Origin: Gossypium raimondii
Taxonomy: Eukaryota; Streptophyta; Magnoliopsida; Malvales; Malvaceae
NCBI RefSeq assembly: GCF_025698545.1
Contig: NC_068565.1
Coordinates: 2,108,001 to 2,172,000 of the forward strand
Reading direction: 5' to 3'
DNA: 64,000 bases
The notes beneath the pieces are model-generated. The model worked only from the letters and a program-made list of their open reading frames with translations. It was not told where the DNA came from and did no database searches. The translations under genes and the position numbers were made by a program. Positions 1-12,097 of this stretch are shown here, piece by piece. Positions within the stretch are counted from its first letter, which is position 1. Each line of letters opens with the position of its first letter.

Positions 1-690
1 CATTAATCTGACCATGACTTTAGGGTTAATATTTGTTGAAGTATCTAAATTTGGTAACTTATACTTACTTGGTACTTCAATTTATTATTGGACTTAATTG
101 GTACAAAAAGTTAGAAATTGTAAGCCAACTTGATATTCTGTTAGGTACTTAATTAACATTATTAAAATACGCTGATGTAATACTGATGACCAGTAGCACC
201 GTGACACATGGTAAAAATATAATTTTTATTTTATATATTTTAAATTTTTTGTCACGTATTAAAACGTGAAGCTGCCATATGTCCTTATGCTATTGGTCGT
301 TAGTGTCAAGTTAACACATTTTAACGATGCTAGTCAAGTAATTAAAAAAGAAAAACCAAATTGACTTACTATTTGTTAAGTCCAAAAAATGTTTAAGTAT
401 TAAGTAAGTATAAGTTGTCCAGTTCAAGTACCTCCATATATATTAACTCATAATTTTAACACTCAACATGTTTTAAAAAAAACCATCACATTGTTTTTTC
501 TAATACGACTTTAGATTGTTAGTTAATAAGTATATAAGTGTTTACAATTTGATCCATTTATTTTATATGTTTTCACGTTAGGCCTCAACTCACATCGATG
601 CCTAAATTGATGATTAAATGAATGTTCTAATTTAAAATTTGAAGAGGGATTAATTCCATATCTATTTTTTTCCATAATATTTATAATTAT
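1..690. other. AT-rich intergenic DNA with a decayed inverted repeat
   Basis: No gene is seen. The left part carries phrases such as 'ttggtaacttatacttacttggtacttc', and a loosely complementary arm lies near 300-430 ('aagtataagttgtcc', 'caagtacctcc'). This is the style of the 'tttggtacct' foldback element at 55.6 kb, so a decayed relative is likely. The rest is low-complexity AT-rich sequence. Confidence 0.4.
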
Positions 691-799
691 TCATAGCCTC
701 TTTCAACTCATAAATTAGAGGATAATGTGATTTAACGCATTCAAATTCATATACTATTGATAATAATATACATACCAATCAAACTAAACCTCAATCGAT
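691..799 (-). mobile_element. tRNA-derived SINE, decayed copy (family S-A)
   Basis: The reverse strand reads a decayed Pol III A-box-like stretch (tttgattggtatg), then 'ttattatcaata', a degraded B-box region (ttgaatgcgtt), then 'attatcctctaatttatgagttg' and 'aggctatg'. The same order is seen in the copies at 21.8, 27.7 and 62.3 kb. This copy is the most diverged; its B box has lost the ggttcga core. Boundaries are approximate. Confidence 0.55.
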
Positions 800-971
800 A
801 TTTTTATTATTATCATTTGTGGTGGAAGAAGTAAAAGTCAAAAGATGATTAGTGGATGTCCATAAAGTGATTGACACACTTAAATTACAAGCCAGCTTGG
901 TCATTTTGATGTGAAGTGGCATAATCGCAAATAAATCCGAACCTCAGTGGCTTTCTCTTATTAGCAATCCC

Positions 972-978
972 TTATAAA
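972..978 (+). promoter_or_regulatory. Probable TATA box of the RALF gene
   Basis: A 'tataaac' motif lies about 75 bp upstream of the RALF ATG, a normal distance for a plant TATA box with a short leader. An 18-A homopolymer at 1023-1040 falls in the predicted 5' leader. Confidence 0.5.
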
Positions 979-1050
979 CCTAAACCCTGCCCTGCTTGCC
1001 TTCATTTCCACTTCCTTCGTCCAAAAAAAAAAAAAAAAAATCCCCCGAAA

Positions 1051-1428
1051 ATGCGAAGCTCTAGATTCTCGATGTTCCTCGCGATTTGCGCAATCCTGGC
1101 CGTCCACGTGGCGGTTACAACTTCTTCTCCGACGTTTGATTTCGCCGGCGACCATTTCCTCCAGATCAAATCGGAATGCAGCGGATCCATCGCTGAGTGC
1201 CTGATGCAAGGCGGGGAGGACTCGTCGGACTTCGATGCCGAGTTCGCCGTGGGATCCGAGATCAGCAGGCGCATTTTAGCGGCGAGACGGTACATCAGCT
1301 ACGGTGCACTGAGGAGAAACACTGTGCCGTGCTCGCGACGCGGCGCATCTTATTACAACTGCCGACCTGGAGCTCAGGCGAATCCCTACTCACGCGGATG
1401 CAGTAGAATTACACGCTGTCGGCGGTAG
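1051..1428 (+). CDS. RALF (rapid alkalinization factor) peptide precursor
   Basis: Single-exon gene for a 125-residue secreted signalling prepropeptide. Mature RALF peptides act in the cell wall and apoplast as ligands of CrRLK1L receptor kinases (FERONIA group) and LLG co-receptors, controlling wall expansion and apoplastic pH. Seen in the sequence: a hydrophobic signal peptide at about residues 5-25; a variable propeptide with the conserved G-S-I-A-E-C-L patch at about 45-51; a dibasic RRIL site (73-76) matching the subtilase S1P site; the YISY motif (81-84) needed for receptor binding; and four cysteines (94, 104, 117, 123) for two disulphides, ending in a basic RCRR tail. The mature peptide is about 49 residues. 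The motifs place it with the classical RALF1/22/23/33 type rather than the short RALFs. The ATG at 1051 is the only start that gives a signal peptide. A/T-rich polyadenylation-like sequence follows at about 1450. Confidence 0.95.
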   Translation: MRSSRFSMFLAICAILAVHVAVTTSSPTFDFAGDHFLQIKSECSGSIAECLMQGGEDSSDFDAEFAVGSEISRRILAARRYISYGALRRNTVPCSRRGASYYNCRPGAQANPYSRGCSRITRCRR

Positions 1429-3481
1429 ATTTATTTTTACAAGTCTTTTTAAATAATAAAAATAATATTGTTTCATTTATAATTATGTCTGTTGTTGTTG
1501 TCATGTTGATTGGATGGATTGTTGTTTATAAAATTATTATTATTTTTTTACCAATATTTATTAAATTCGTATATAAAATAACCGACTGGTATAAATTTTA
1601 AGATTATTGGATGAACTTATATTATAATTTTATTTATAATATTATTTTATATCTTGCATTGGATTTACTCTACTGTAATTGCTTTTATTTTTATTTTTTG
1701 GGTGCATAATGTTAGTGAGATTTTTATTTGTAGGATTTATTTATTTATTTAATTATTTTCTTAAGTAAATATGAGATTTATTACTACAAATTGCCAATAA
1801 GAGTAAATTTTGTTAATGGAAAATAATTGGATATTTAAAGCCTCACTTTTTAGGTTGTGATGTCGGTGGGTTTGATTAATTGAAAGCTAGTTTAATGAAA
1901 TTCTCATAAATATTAATTTAAGGAACAATCAGAATTATCGAATCAACTTAGATGGTCAGTTAAATGAATTAATCCAAAATGCATCATCTTAATTCTTATA
2001 TTAATCATAAATATTGCCTTGTAGATATATAAATTAAAAATTTAGTCTTTATATTTGTATTTTTAAAATTTAATCCCTTTAAAAATTAGATCTAATTATT
2101 AATAATGTTAAAATTTTAATTTTAACCTAAAATTCTTAATTTTAACTTAATTTTCTAAAATTTATGGATTATAAGCTTATTTTAATCTAAAATTCATATC
2201 AATTTGGACAAAATTAATGAGTTTGATTATCGATGAAGTGTGAATAAGGTACTGTTAGTAAAAGAAAATAGATTTTGAATATTCTCAATTTCAATTGCCT
2301 AATTATTATGTATATTTTCAGTTCTATCCTGTGCATTTGTTATAGGCATGAGTGATGGGAGGGGTCGGAATGGGTTTTGTTAAAATTTTAGATTTATTTG
2401 TTAGGCTCGTGTTCGGTCTAAAAAATGAATTTAAAATTTTATCTAAGTTTAACTCGAATAAAAATGTTAAAACTCGAGTCTGATTTAGTCCATTCAATTA
2501 AATTATTTTATATAAAAATTTAAAAATATAATACGTCAAAAATACTAAAAATATTAAAATAAATGTTTCTAACAAATTAAAAATAAATTAAAATGATTAT
2601 TTATCTGAAATAACATTAATGTGCAACTTATCAAGCTAATGCCTCTAAAATAGTTACAAAATTATAAAATAAAATAAGAGTTATACAATATCAAAACAAT
2701 ACTAACAAAATAATATTAACATAATAGTAAAATGATAACAAAATAATGATAAAATAATAAGAAAATTGCAACAAAACAGTAAGAAAATAATAAATTTTTT
2801 TGTCATTTTGCTAATTTGGGCCAGACCGGAGTAAAAAAAGTCTTACTTGAGGTTTGACCCATTTTTAAATAAGGTTTATTTTCTACTGAAGTTCATTGTT
2901 TGAGCTTATATTTTTGCTCAATCTCCTTCCATATTTCGGATGGTTCTTTAGGCTTATATTTTTTATTAGTGTAGCCAGTGCGAACAGAGAATGCCATAGA
3001 ACAATAATTTTAATAATATAATAATTTAAATAAAAAATATTTGAATAGTTAAAGTGGTTATTTTATAACATTTTAAAGATAAATGATTAAAATATAAGTT
3101 TACTAATAATTTATTTTTGAAGGCAGTTTATGTAATAATAAAAGTTCTCATTTGATCCGGTCACTCTAATTTCATTTGGTGGGGGCATTAATGCAACTTT
3201 TGCTCTACCTGCGAAAGACAGTGTCTTTCTTTCTCTTAATCCATTTTTGTCAGTCCTCAATTATATGTTCGTTCTCTTTTAACAAATTCGATTTTCTTAT
3301 TTAGATCCAAATTATACAACGCAAGAACCGGCGCCAGATTCTTGGGTTTTTCTTTCTTGGCTTTTTAAGAAAAAGATGTAATTTGCGGTATTTCAAGTTC
3401 TGGGTTTTCGACATTTTACTTTGAATCAGTGTTTTTCTTTTTTAATTTCTAAAAAATCCCCTTCCAAATCTTTTCCTTTTC
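1429..3481. other. Intergenic region between RALF and SUMO protease genes
   Basis: No coding sequence is recognised. It is AT-rich, with low-complexity 'aataatgataaaataat' sequence at about 2680-2800 and a decayed GC-rich-family element listed separately. The last 250 bp (from about 3230), rich in pyrimidines, is the probable promoter and leader of the SUMO protease gene. Confidence 0.6.
2343..2975. mobile_element. Decayed relative of the 8-bp-TSD GC-rich element
   Basis: The left end reads 'ggcatgagtgatgggagggg'. The right part reads 'cttatatttttgctcaatctccttccatatttcgga', matching base for base in most places the phrase 'ctatatttttacccaaaccctcccatatttcggg' of the intact copy at 56.7 kb. 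'gggccagacc' and 'gtctaaaaaatgaatttaaaatttt' also echo the family. CpG-rich positions have mostly become T or A, as expected for an old methylated insertion. I could not find a target-site duplication. Confidence 0.5.
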
Positions 3482-6400
3482 ATGGTTTTCTTCAAATGGG
3501 CGTTAACTTTTCAAGGTGCTTTAGCCAGTAATCGTAAACGCGGTGGTAGTAAACGTTGCAATCCCCATTTTAATCACAAAAACAAAACCCTACATTCAAA
3601 TTCCCTAGTTTTTCAACGTTTTAAAAAACTCAGATTTTCTTCAATGGATCAAAGCCCAGAAAAAGCTAGTTCGTCATTGAACGACACCGTTTCGAGACTC
3701 CCTCGTCACCCGGATTCCAAACTTCATGTTCCTAAAGAAGTTCAAGCCCCTGTTAAACACCTTAAATTTGGGTTATCAATTCCAAATCCAAATCCAAATC
3801 ATGATTTTTTGAGTAAAAAATTAAGTAATGCAAAAAAGGAAGCTTTTGGTTCTTTTAAGTATATTAATAAGGATAAAGAAGTGGTTACCGTGGAGGAAGA
3901 TGATGAAGATAGTGGGAGCTGGTTAATGGCGGATGCGCTCGACAAGTTGTCATTGAACCATTCTGATAACGGTTCGAAAGCTTATAATAAGTTGCTAAAG
4001 AGTGCTGAAAGGAGAACTAACAAGCTGAAAGATTCGGGTCCTCAAGTTAAGGTGAATGAGAAGCTTAAAAAACCAGATGTGAAATTTCCTTTTGCTTAGT
4101 TTTTAATTGAGTTTTCATTGTTGTTTGGAAATTGTAAATTTGTTCATAAATATCGAATTTCAGGTGGTAACCCATGAACTGTTTGTCCCTCTTACAAAGG
4201 ACGAATTAGCAGAGGTTTCCCATGCTTTTTCTGCTGAAAACAAGTATGTAATAATGCTTGTTTGTGTTAGTGTTTGATTATTTTGATTGGATGGTGTTAA
4301 AATACTTTGTGTTTGATTTTTTGCAGGAAGAAGATACTGGTCTCTCATGAGAATTCAAGTATAGATATTCGAGGCGAAGTTTTGCAATGCTTGAAACCAG
4401 GTTCATGGTTGAATGACGAGGTCAATTTCATTTACTTTCACTGTTATTTCTCTTCTAGATAGTAATCACTATTAGGATGTACTTGAATTAATCGTGCTGG
4501 TAATCTGGTTTTAACTCGCATTAATTTTATCTTTTGTAGGTCATTAATCTCTATCTTGAATTACTTAAAGAAAGGGAAAATAGAGAACCAAAGAAGTTTT
4601 TGAAATGTCATTTCTTCAACACCTTCTTTTATAAGAAGGTAATTTCAGTTTTCTATTTCCTTATTTTGCTCTTTAATTTTAATCTTTATAACTATTGGTT
4701 TATCAGTTACTTTTTTCCCCTCGGCATTGTGATATGCTTAGTTAGTGAGTTCCGAGGGTGGCTGTAATTATAAAGCTGTCAAAAGATGGACTTCACAAAG
4801 AAAGTTGGGGTACTGCTTGTTTGATTGTGATAAAGTAAGTATTTATTATTATTATTTTTCCTTAGAACCATTTGTTTCATTGTACTTATTCTTAAACCGA
4901 TTACCTTGTTTTGCTTAGATATTTGTACCGATACACAAAGATATACATTGGTGTTTGGCTGTTATCAATAAGAAAGATCGAAAGTTCCAGTATCTTGATT
5001 CACTAAGAGGAAGAGACGGTAAAGTGCTGAACACATTGGTATGATTTTCAGTGACCTTTTTTTTTTTTTTTCCTGGTTTAGATGTCTTATGGTTCTAAAT
5101 GTATGTAATTAATTGATTTTCAAAGTGCATTTGGTAGGCGATTTAGTGTTTGAGATCCTGTTAGCCGCAAGATTCGTTTCCTCTATATTACTTGAATTTG
5201 TGTGTAATGTGTTAGATGGGGGTATGCATTTGGCACATGTCTGTTAAATTTTTGGAAGTATTTCCTTTTATTTGGAGGGTCTTTTCAGGGTCATATTCCC
5301 TTAACCGTATCCAAATATGTGTTAGACATGGATGCTTCAAGGAAAATGAAAAGTCGGAGCAACATAGCAATTTCTGCCTTTTCTCTTATGCTGTTAATCT
5401 TTGTCATCTAACGATTTTGCTTTGGCTTCCAACCAACCCTTCCCCTTCAGCCAGAAAATTGTTTTAGGTGGAGCCAAAGTACAATTTTACCATTATACTA
5501 ACTTGTGATTTCCTAAAAATTAAAGTGATTATAAAGAGAATTTTCCATTTTTTTTGCACGGGCGCAGGGCCGCGGGGGGGTGGGGGGGTGGGGGGCCACT
5601 GCCTCCCCCTTGAAGAAAAAAAAGAATATCATCAAAGATGTTAGATATATGATTTTTGGTGCCTCTGCGAAAACTTGTTTAATATTGGTTGTTATGTGCC
5701 AGGCAAATTACTTTGTTGAAGAAGTGAGGGACAAGAGTAGACAGGACATCGATATAAGTTCTTGGGAACGAGAACATGTTGAAGACCTTCCCGCACAAAA
5801 GAACGGGTGTGTATTTTTTCAAAGATTATTAGTCAGAATACTTATTCTTCATGAGCTTATTGCATAAACAAATAACTTATACCGTTATGTAACATATTGT
5901 ACAATAGCTCTATGGTGTGCTTGAGTTATCCGTATCCGACACATATTCAGACATGGGTCTGGTGATATGATTTTCCAAGGACCCTTTAAATACATGAAAA
6001 ACTTAAAAAAATTGAACATATTTATGTTGAACTCGCACCCATATCCGAAACTAATACCTGAGTCCAAGTAACATAGTGGTAGCTTTATACGTGTATGATC
6101 GATTTTGCATTAACTACATACCCTTTATGGCTATCGGCTCCAAATATTCGATGGAACCAAATTAATGTAATAATTAGGGTACCTTTTAATGTGCCTTTTG
6201 TATTGGAATCTGAATTGTTTCCACTAAACAGTTTTCTTTATGTACAGGTTTGACTGCGGTATGTTTATGTTGAAATATATCGACTTTTACAGCAGAGGCT
6301 TAAGTCTTAGTTTCGGTCAGGTAAGTCCATAGAAAATCGTTTCTTATGCTTGTAATTCCCATATCATATTTCTATGTGATTAAACTGCAGTAGTTAGGTA

Positions 6401-7103
6401 AAGGTTAAAATGTGCCATAAATCCCTGTACTCTTCGTAAATTTGGAATTTAGTTTTTGTACCTTTTATTTTTAGTAATTTAGTCTTTCTACTCTTCAGAT
6501 TTCAAAATTTATGTTCAATTGTTAATACAATTAAAATTATTGTGTTCAATTCAGGTTTTTTAGTTACATTGCTACCAATTGCGCATTTTTTTAATTTTAA
6601 AATGTCAAACTAACAAATTTAACAAAAAGAACTTAACAATGTTAACAATTGGACTTGAATTTGAAATTTGAAAAGTAGAGGGATTGAAATTCCTGGAAAT
6701 AAAAGTACAGAGACTAAATTTTAAATTTATGAAGAGTACAAGGACCTATGGCATATTTTAACCTTAGATAAATAGTCCTTGAGATGTAAGATGCGTTGTT
6801 TATCTGCCAAAATATACGAGATAGAAGAACTTGAGGTCCGATTTTGTTTTTGATAGCTTAAAAAAACTTTTACGAAGGTCTTCGATGAGGCATCCTCGAA
6901 CCCTCATTTTGAAACCTCGGCCTGCTGAATTTTTGTCCGGCTCCTAGGCAAATTGCTGCCAAGTTCTCTCAGAGTTGAAAGCGAATGAGGTTTCAGTTTT
7001 GTCTTTGAACTGAATCGTGAGTTTCCTCTGGCTTTTGTAGGAACACATGCGCTATTTTCGTTCAAGGACAGCCAAGGAAATTCTGAGATTGAGAGCCGAT
7101 TGA
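3482..7103 (+). CDS. SUMO-specific cysteine protease, ESD4/ULP1 family (C48)
   Basis: Ubiquitin-like protease that matures SUMO precursors and removes SUMO from proteins; ESD4-type members sit at the nuclear envelope. My model has nine coding exons: 3482-4051, 4164-4243, 4327-4420, 4540-4638, 4742-4834, 4919-5038, 5703-5806, 6248-6320, 7041-7103. It gives about 431 residues; an in-phase donor after 4078 would add nine. The N-terminal part (exon 1) is basic, poorly conserved and acidic near its end. The C-terminal protease domain contains the triad: the histidine in IHWCLAVI and the aspartate in YLDSLRG (exon 6), and the cysteine in NGFDCGMFMLKYIDF (exons 7-8). The oxyanion glutamine is in LPAQKNG. 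The end, HMRYFRSRTAKEILRLRAD, is very close to ESD4/ULP1A. A second in-frame ATG at 3644 could serve if the first exon is longer than the true protein. Intron 6 carries a poly-G tract and intron 8 a foldback transposon. Confidence 0.92.
5468..5640. mobile_element. Intronic 'ggagcc' family element with poly-G tract
   Basis: Within intron 6 of the SUMO protease gene. 'ggtggagccaaagtacaattttaccattat' resembles one end of the dispersed 'gggYgaagcc...aaattttaccatt' family seen at 18.7, 33.5, 43.4, 49.9 and 60.7 kb. The other side has runs of G (5574-5580, 5582-5588, 5590-5595, plus ggg at 5567-5569) followed by 'ccactgcctccccct'. Limits are approximate. Confidence 0.4.
6403..6763. mobile_element. 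Foldback (Mutator-like) MITE in intron 8 of SUMO protease
   Basis: 361-bp palindromic element. The left end, 'ggttaaaatgtgccataa', is complementary to the right end, 'tatggcatattttaacc'. The arms stay complementary inward through 'gtactcttc' / 'gaagagtac'. It is flanked by 'ttaggtaaa' (6394-6402) and 'ttagataaa' (6764-6772), 8 of 9 identical, which I read as a 9-bp target-site duplication. A 9-bp duplication is the hallmark of the Mutator superfamily. There is no coding capacity. Confidence 0.8.
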
Positions 7104-8940
7104 TTGGAAACACGAACACGCCGCGACATTGAAGATGTATAGGTACAGTTTATTTGCCTGGTTTTTTGGCTGGTTAGGACGCCTTTACTAGGAGTTGGGG
7201 ATGGTGCGCTCGACTTTGCTTCCGATCAGATTATTGGTATAATGACTTTGGCAAAGTATGAAAATAGCACTCGCAGCTCAACGTTTACGGTTGTTTTAAT
7301 ATTATATCCGCAACCGTGATAAATGCAATGCAAATCAAAATGCATTCCTAGTTGCATACAAGGGGTGACCAGATAAGCTCTTGGAAGTTATAGGTTTCAG
7401 TTGGTATTTTTCTCATATATATATAGGGATAATATACCAAATGGTACCTGTGCTTGGCTTGAAGGTTGAATGTGGTACCTGAAACTTTTTCCAATTAGGT
7501 AACTTACTTTTAGTTGGCATTAATTAACATTTGTCTGCCTATACCTGTATCATTAGAAAAATCTTGTTATATGAAGTTTTTTTCTTTTTAGCTCAATTTT
7601 ATATAATTTATTTTTAAGTGTTTTTGGTAGAAACACCCAAATTTGGTATTTTGAATTTCAAACAGTCTGTTCGGTTAATACTTAAACCAAATTATTATTA
7701 ATTGAAATACTCGAAATGTAAAAATCTTTAACTGTTAACCGAATCAAAGTTTTTTTAAATACATTAACCGAATCGAAATATTTCAATTAAATCAGTCGGT
7801 TAACTAAATTAACCGAAATTTATATGTTTTTATATTTTAATTTTAAATAAGTATAAAACATATAAAAAATACATGCTAATGTTTATTTTCTTTTATTTAA
7901 TAGTTCAAAAACTTAAAATGAAAGTGAAAGCAACAAATAAGACATTAGAAATAAGTCTAGAAAACAACAAATATTTTTGTTAATTAATTAATCGATAATC
8001 GAGATTTCAAAAAATCTTTAACCGACCTCCGATCGAATTAAATTTAGTCACTGATCGATTAACTAAATTAATTCAGTTCGATTAATTAATTCGATTTTAA
8101 CTGAATTGTGAACATCCCTAACCCCTTTATTATGAAAAACACATTCTCTCTTACATGATTTAAAATTTATAATAACCATTTCCATCTATTACATTAACCC
8201 ATTTCTTTTTATTTTATAAAATAGAAAGGAAAACTACACTAATAATCATCTACAAGATGATAACCAAGATATACTATCCCATGTATGTATATCCACTATG
8301 CAAAGGTCTATCTTTTCTATGTATATACATATATAATGCATTGACAAATATAGAGGGTGCCAAACAGTTATTAAAATTATAATATATAAATTTAAATAAT
8401 CTCATTAAATAATTGGGTTAAATTTGAACGTAAGCAACTAAAATAATTAATCATGTCAATTAATATTTTTGTTAATTGAACATAATTTTAATTAATACAA
8501 TAATAAATTAAGTATTTAATGTTTACATATGCCATCAATTTGATCCTGATTTTAAAAATTATCTAAAAAACTTTTTAAAAATAAAAAAGTTCAAAAAGAA
8601 TACATAAAAAATTAGCTTGAAAATATATATAAAAATAGATAGAATGTGTAATTTTTAAGTTAAATTTATTATTATATTAATCAAAATTATGTAAAATTGA
8701 CGGAAAAACGTATTCTTAAATATTTACTTTCAAAGTTTAAATGGGTTAAATTACTTTGATTTCTTTAATATTAAAATCGAGAGGGATGGAAGAGAGTTTT
8801 CACCAAAAAAAATTCAAAGGGATATGGGCTTTTTTTTCTTCAACAAAGGAAGCCAAATCCAGCCCAACCCAACATAATCACTAGATTGACAAAAGTACCC
8901 TTGCCAAGCTGACTTATTTTCACTTAAAGGTATTTACTAT
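7104..8940. other. Intergenic region with transposon fragments
   Basis: 7104-7430 is probably the 3' UTR and downstream flank of the SUMO protease gene. 7431-7560 ('ataccaaatggtacctgtgcttggc', 'ggtacctgaaac') is a single arm of the 'tttggtacc' foldback family with no visible partner arm. 8130-8940 is AT-rich and has no recognisable gene. A separate element is listed at 7655-8120. Confidence 0.5.
7655..8120. mobile_element. hAT-like MITE with 'gaacatcccta' end, 5'-truncated
   Basis: 'ctgttcggttaatacttaaacc...actcgaaatgtaaaaatctttaac' and 'tcgattttaactgaattgtgaacatcccta' are shared with the copy at 57,698-58,103 ('cggttcagttaatacc...actcgaaatgtaaaaattttt'). The expected left end 'tagggatgtt' is missing, so the left boundary is uncertain and no duplication can be read. 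Confidence 0.55.
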
Positions 8941-9574
8941 CCCTAGCAACTGTGCTTCTTTGTTTTCTCTCTGCAAAAAAAATCTCCACCGATCAGGTTC
9001 GTTCTTTAATTTCTATTAATTTATGCTTTTTTAATGATATTTTATTGCCTTTGTTCAAATTGTCTATAATTTGATTGATTTTAATGGCGATATCATTTCT
9101 CCATTTTTCTTCTTTTCGGAGAACTTTTTTAAGATTTTTTGTCTGAAGGTTTTAGTTCAGAGAAACTTCAAATTCGAGCATTGGTGATTTACTGTATTTA
9201 GGGTTTTGGGGGCAGTGAATTAGGAGTAAATCTTTAGCAAAACTGCCCCTTTTTTCCTCTCATTAAAATCCAGAATTTCCTCTTCTCCATTTGAGGCTTC
9301 ATATCAAAAGCTTCGCAAGGAAAGGCCTTGCGATCAAAGTATGCAGTTTGTCGTGTATTTCCTTCCTAGGTTGTAGGAACGGAGCTTTAAGGTTTCTGTT
9401 CTGTAATTTATTCGATTTGTTAGGGTTTTGTTGAATGTTCTTTTCTATATTGTTAGATTCCTATAATTGGCGGCTTTTTTGCTTATATATGAAGTGTAAT
9501 GATTTCCTTTCTCGGGATAGGTTTGGATTGTAGTTCATATTGAAGCATAAAGACCGTTGTTAATATCAGCCGAA
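8941..9574 (+). promoter_or_regulatory. Probable leader exon and 5' UTR intron of eIF2 gamma
   Basis: 'ccgatcag|gttcgttc' at 8996/8997 is a good donor after a pyrimidine-rich stretch typical of a plant leader. T-rich intron-like sequence follows up to acceptor candidates at 9520 (gatag) or 9533 (attgtag), just before the eIF2 gamma ATG at 9575. A leader intron is common for plant translation-factor genes. The transcription start is not visible from sequence alone. Confidence 0.5.
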
Positions 9575-12097
9575 ATGTCGAGAAAAGGTTTGATGGAGCA
9601 AGACTTAAGTAAACTGGACGTAACTAAGTTGCATCCGTTATCTCCAGAAGTTATATCGCGCCAAGCTACTATAAATATAGGTAATGTTCAAACTCCATTG
9701 GTATTGAGCTCCTACTTGTACTGCACATCTTTAATGTTCCAAATTGTTATTGTCAAAACTAACTCCTAGTCTTTGCTCCTGGCTTTATTTATTGAAACTT
9801 TGATTTCGATTTCTATTCATCAGGCACCATAGGGCATGTGGCGCATGGGAAGTCGACAGTTGTTAAAGCAATATCTGGCGTTCAGGTAATTAGCTTATTT
9901 TCAATCAATGGTACTCAACCAGGATATGAGAAGTTACCTTTGGAGAGTCCGCTTACTATTTCGTACTTTTTGTTTTTGTAGTGTAGTAAATGTAACTATC
10001 ATGCTTTGTGTGCTTTGTGCATATTTTTTTCCTGCAGACTGTTCGTTTTAAGAATGAGTTGGAGCGTAATATTACTATCAAGCTTGGATATGCAAATGCA
10101 AAGATATACAAATGTGAAGATGAACGGTGCCCTCGTCCTATGAGCTTCAAGTAGGTAGATACCTAGTGATTGTTTTCTTTATCAATTTCTTGAGTATTAA
10201 TAACAAGTACAACTTTGATCTGAAATTTGTATTTGTAGGGCATACGGAAGTGGAAAGGAGGATAGTCCTCTTTGTGACGTGCCTGGCTTTGAAAACTGCA
10301 GGATGAAATTGTTGAGACATGTATCTTTTGTAGATTGCCCGGTAGGGTCCTAAGTCTGTAGTGCTACGGTTTGGAAATAAGGAGATTATGTGTTCCTTGT
10401 TGCACTTGTTTTCTATTTAGTGTACTGCTTATCTTCGATGTTTCCATCAGGGTCACGACATTCTCATGGCTACAATGCTTAATGGAGCAGCGATTATGGA
10501 TGGTGCATTACTTCTCATAGCTGCCAACGAAAGCTGTCCTCAACCTCAAACTTCTGAGCATCTGGCAGCTGTTGAAATCATGCGACTCCAGCATATTATA
10601 ATTCTTCAAAACAAGGTTGATCTTATTCAAGAGAATGTAGCCATCAATCAGCATGAAGCAATTCAGAAATTTATTCAGGTTTACCCTTTTTTATTTACAA
10701 CAAAAAGTAGATGGGATATTTCATTCTTGTTTTTCTTCTAATTCTGTTGGCTAAACATATTCATTGCAGGGCACTGTAGCTGATGGCGCACCAGTGGTAC
10801 CGATTTCTGCACAGCTAAAATATAACATTGATGTTGTGTGCGAGTACATTGTTAAGAAGATCCCCATTCCTGAGAGAAACTTCATCTCACCCCCTAACAT
10901 GATTGTCATCAGATCATTTGATGTCAATAAGCCAGGGTTTGAGGTGGATGAGATTAAAGGTGGCGTTGCTGGTGGAAGTATACTCCAGGTATGTTTTGGT
11001 TTGGGATGTTCTCTTTTTCTTCTTGTTCCATTCTTGTCTTTTACAGTGTTTGAGGTCTATGTTCAAAGAAATAGCATTGATTTAAATAGTAAATTTTCAA
11101 AATAAGGAACTTATATCATTTGGTAGTTGCCAGAGAACGGATTTAGAGTGAGCTTATGTAGCTTTGTTTTGTATTCATTATTAGTTTTTAAATATTTGTT
11201 AATTTCAGGGTGTTTTGAAGGTGAACCAATTTATTGAAGTTCGTCCTGGGATTGTTGTTAAGGATGAAAATGGGAACATCAAATGCACACCTATCTATTC
11301 CAGAATAGTCTCACTATATGCAGAACAAAATGAGCTACAATTTGCTGTTCCCGGAGGCCTGATCGGTGTTGGAACAACTATGGACCCAACTTTAACACGT
11401 GCTGATCGGTTGGTGGGTCAAGTCCTAGGAGAGGTTGGGTCACTCCCAGACGTTTTTGTTGAGCTTGAGGTAGGTGCTGAATTTTTCTAGCAGGGGTTCG
11501 CATTTTGTTTGCTAAGATGGTTATATATATTTGCTACCTTCCTTGCTTTATTTAGATTATGAAGTCATAGCAGTGAATCATGTATATGTTCTACATATTC
11601 AAGGCATGCATAGTTTCCCTCCTTTTTCCTTTCAGAGAGGGAGATGGGTTTGGTTTGCGAAGTGCTGATAATTTATTCTGTTTCGATGTTGTCAATGTCA
11701 GCTGCCATGGTGAATAATTATCATATATACTATTGCACCTGCTAACAAAAGTGAAAATAAACACCGATGGCATGCATCTTGTCTTATCGTGTAGGTAAAC
11801 TTCTTCCTTCTTCGAAGGCTTCTTGGTGTTAGGACGAAGGGATCAGAAAGGCAGGGAAAAGTGTCAAAGCTGGCCAAGGGAGAGATCCTAATGTTGAACA
11901 TCGGGTCCATGTCGACTGGGGCTCGGGTCATAGCCGTAAAGAACGATTTGGCAAAGCTGCAACTCACATCTCCTGTGTGCACCAGCAAGGGAGAGAAGAT
12001 TGCACTAAGTCGACGCGTGGAGAAGCACTGGCGTCTAATAGGATGGGGTCAAATTCAAGCTGGAACAACCCTCGAGGTTCCACCCTGTCCGCTTTGA
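9575..12097 (+). CDS. Translation initiation factor eIF2 subunit gamma
   Basis: GTP-binding subunit of eIF2, which delivers initiator Met-tRNA to the 40S ribosome in the cytosol. Eight coding exons: 9575-9680, 9824-9885, 10038-10150, 10239-10341, 10451-10678, 10770-10988, 11209-11469, 11795-12097. They splice in frame to 464 residues, the expected family length. G1 is GHVAHGKST (about 39-47), G3 DCPGHD, G4 NKVD and G5 SAQ. The zinc-ribbon cysteines specific to eIF2 gamma are present in YKCEDERCP and [11 protein letters not shown]. Domains 2 and 3 follow and end in [22 protein letters not shown]. The ATG at 9575 ([16 protein letters not shown]) gives the standard N-terminus. No key residue is missing and the gene looks fully functional. 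It is more similar to archaeal/eukaryotic eIF2 gamma than to EF-Tu because of the zinc knuckle. Confidence 0.97.

Noticed and set aside
5580-5867. 95-codon frame across the poly-G tract
   Set aside because: It joins intron sequence to the true seventh exon of the SUMO protease. Only 5703-5806 is coding.
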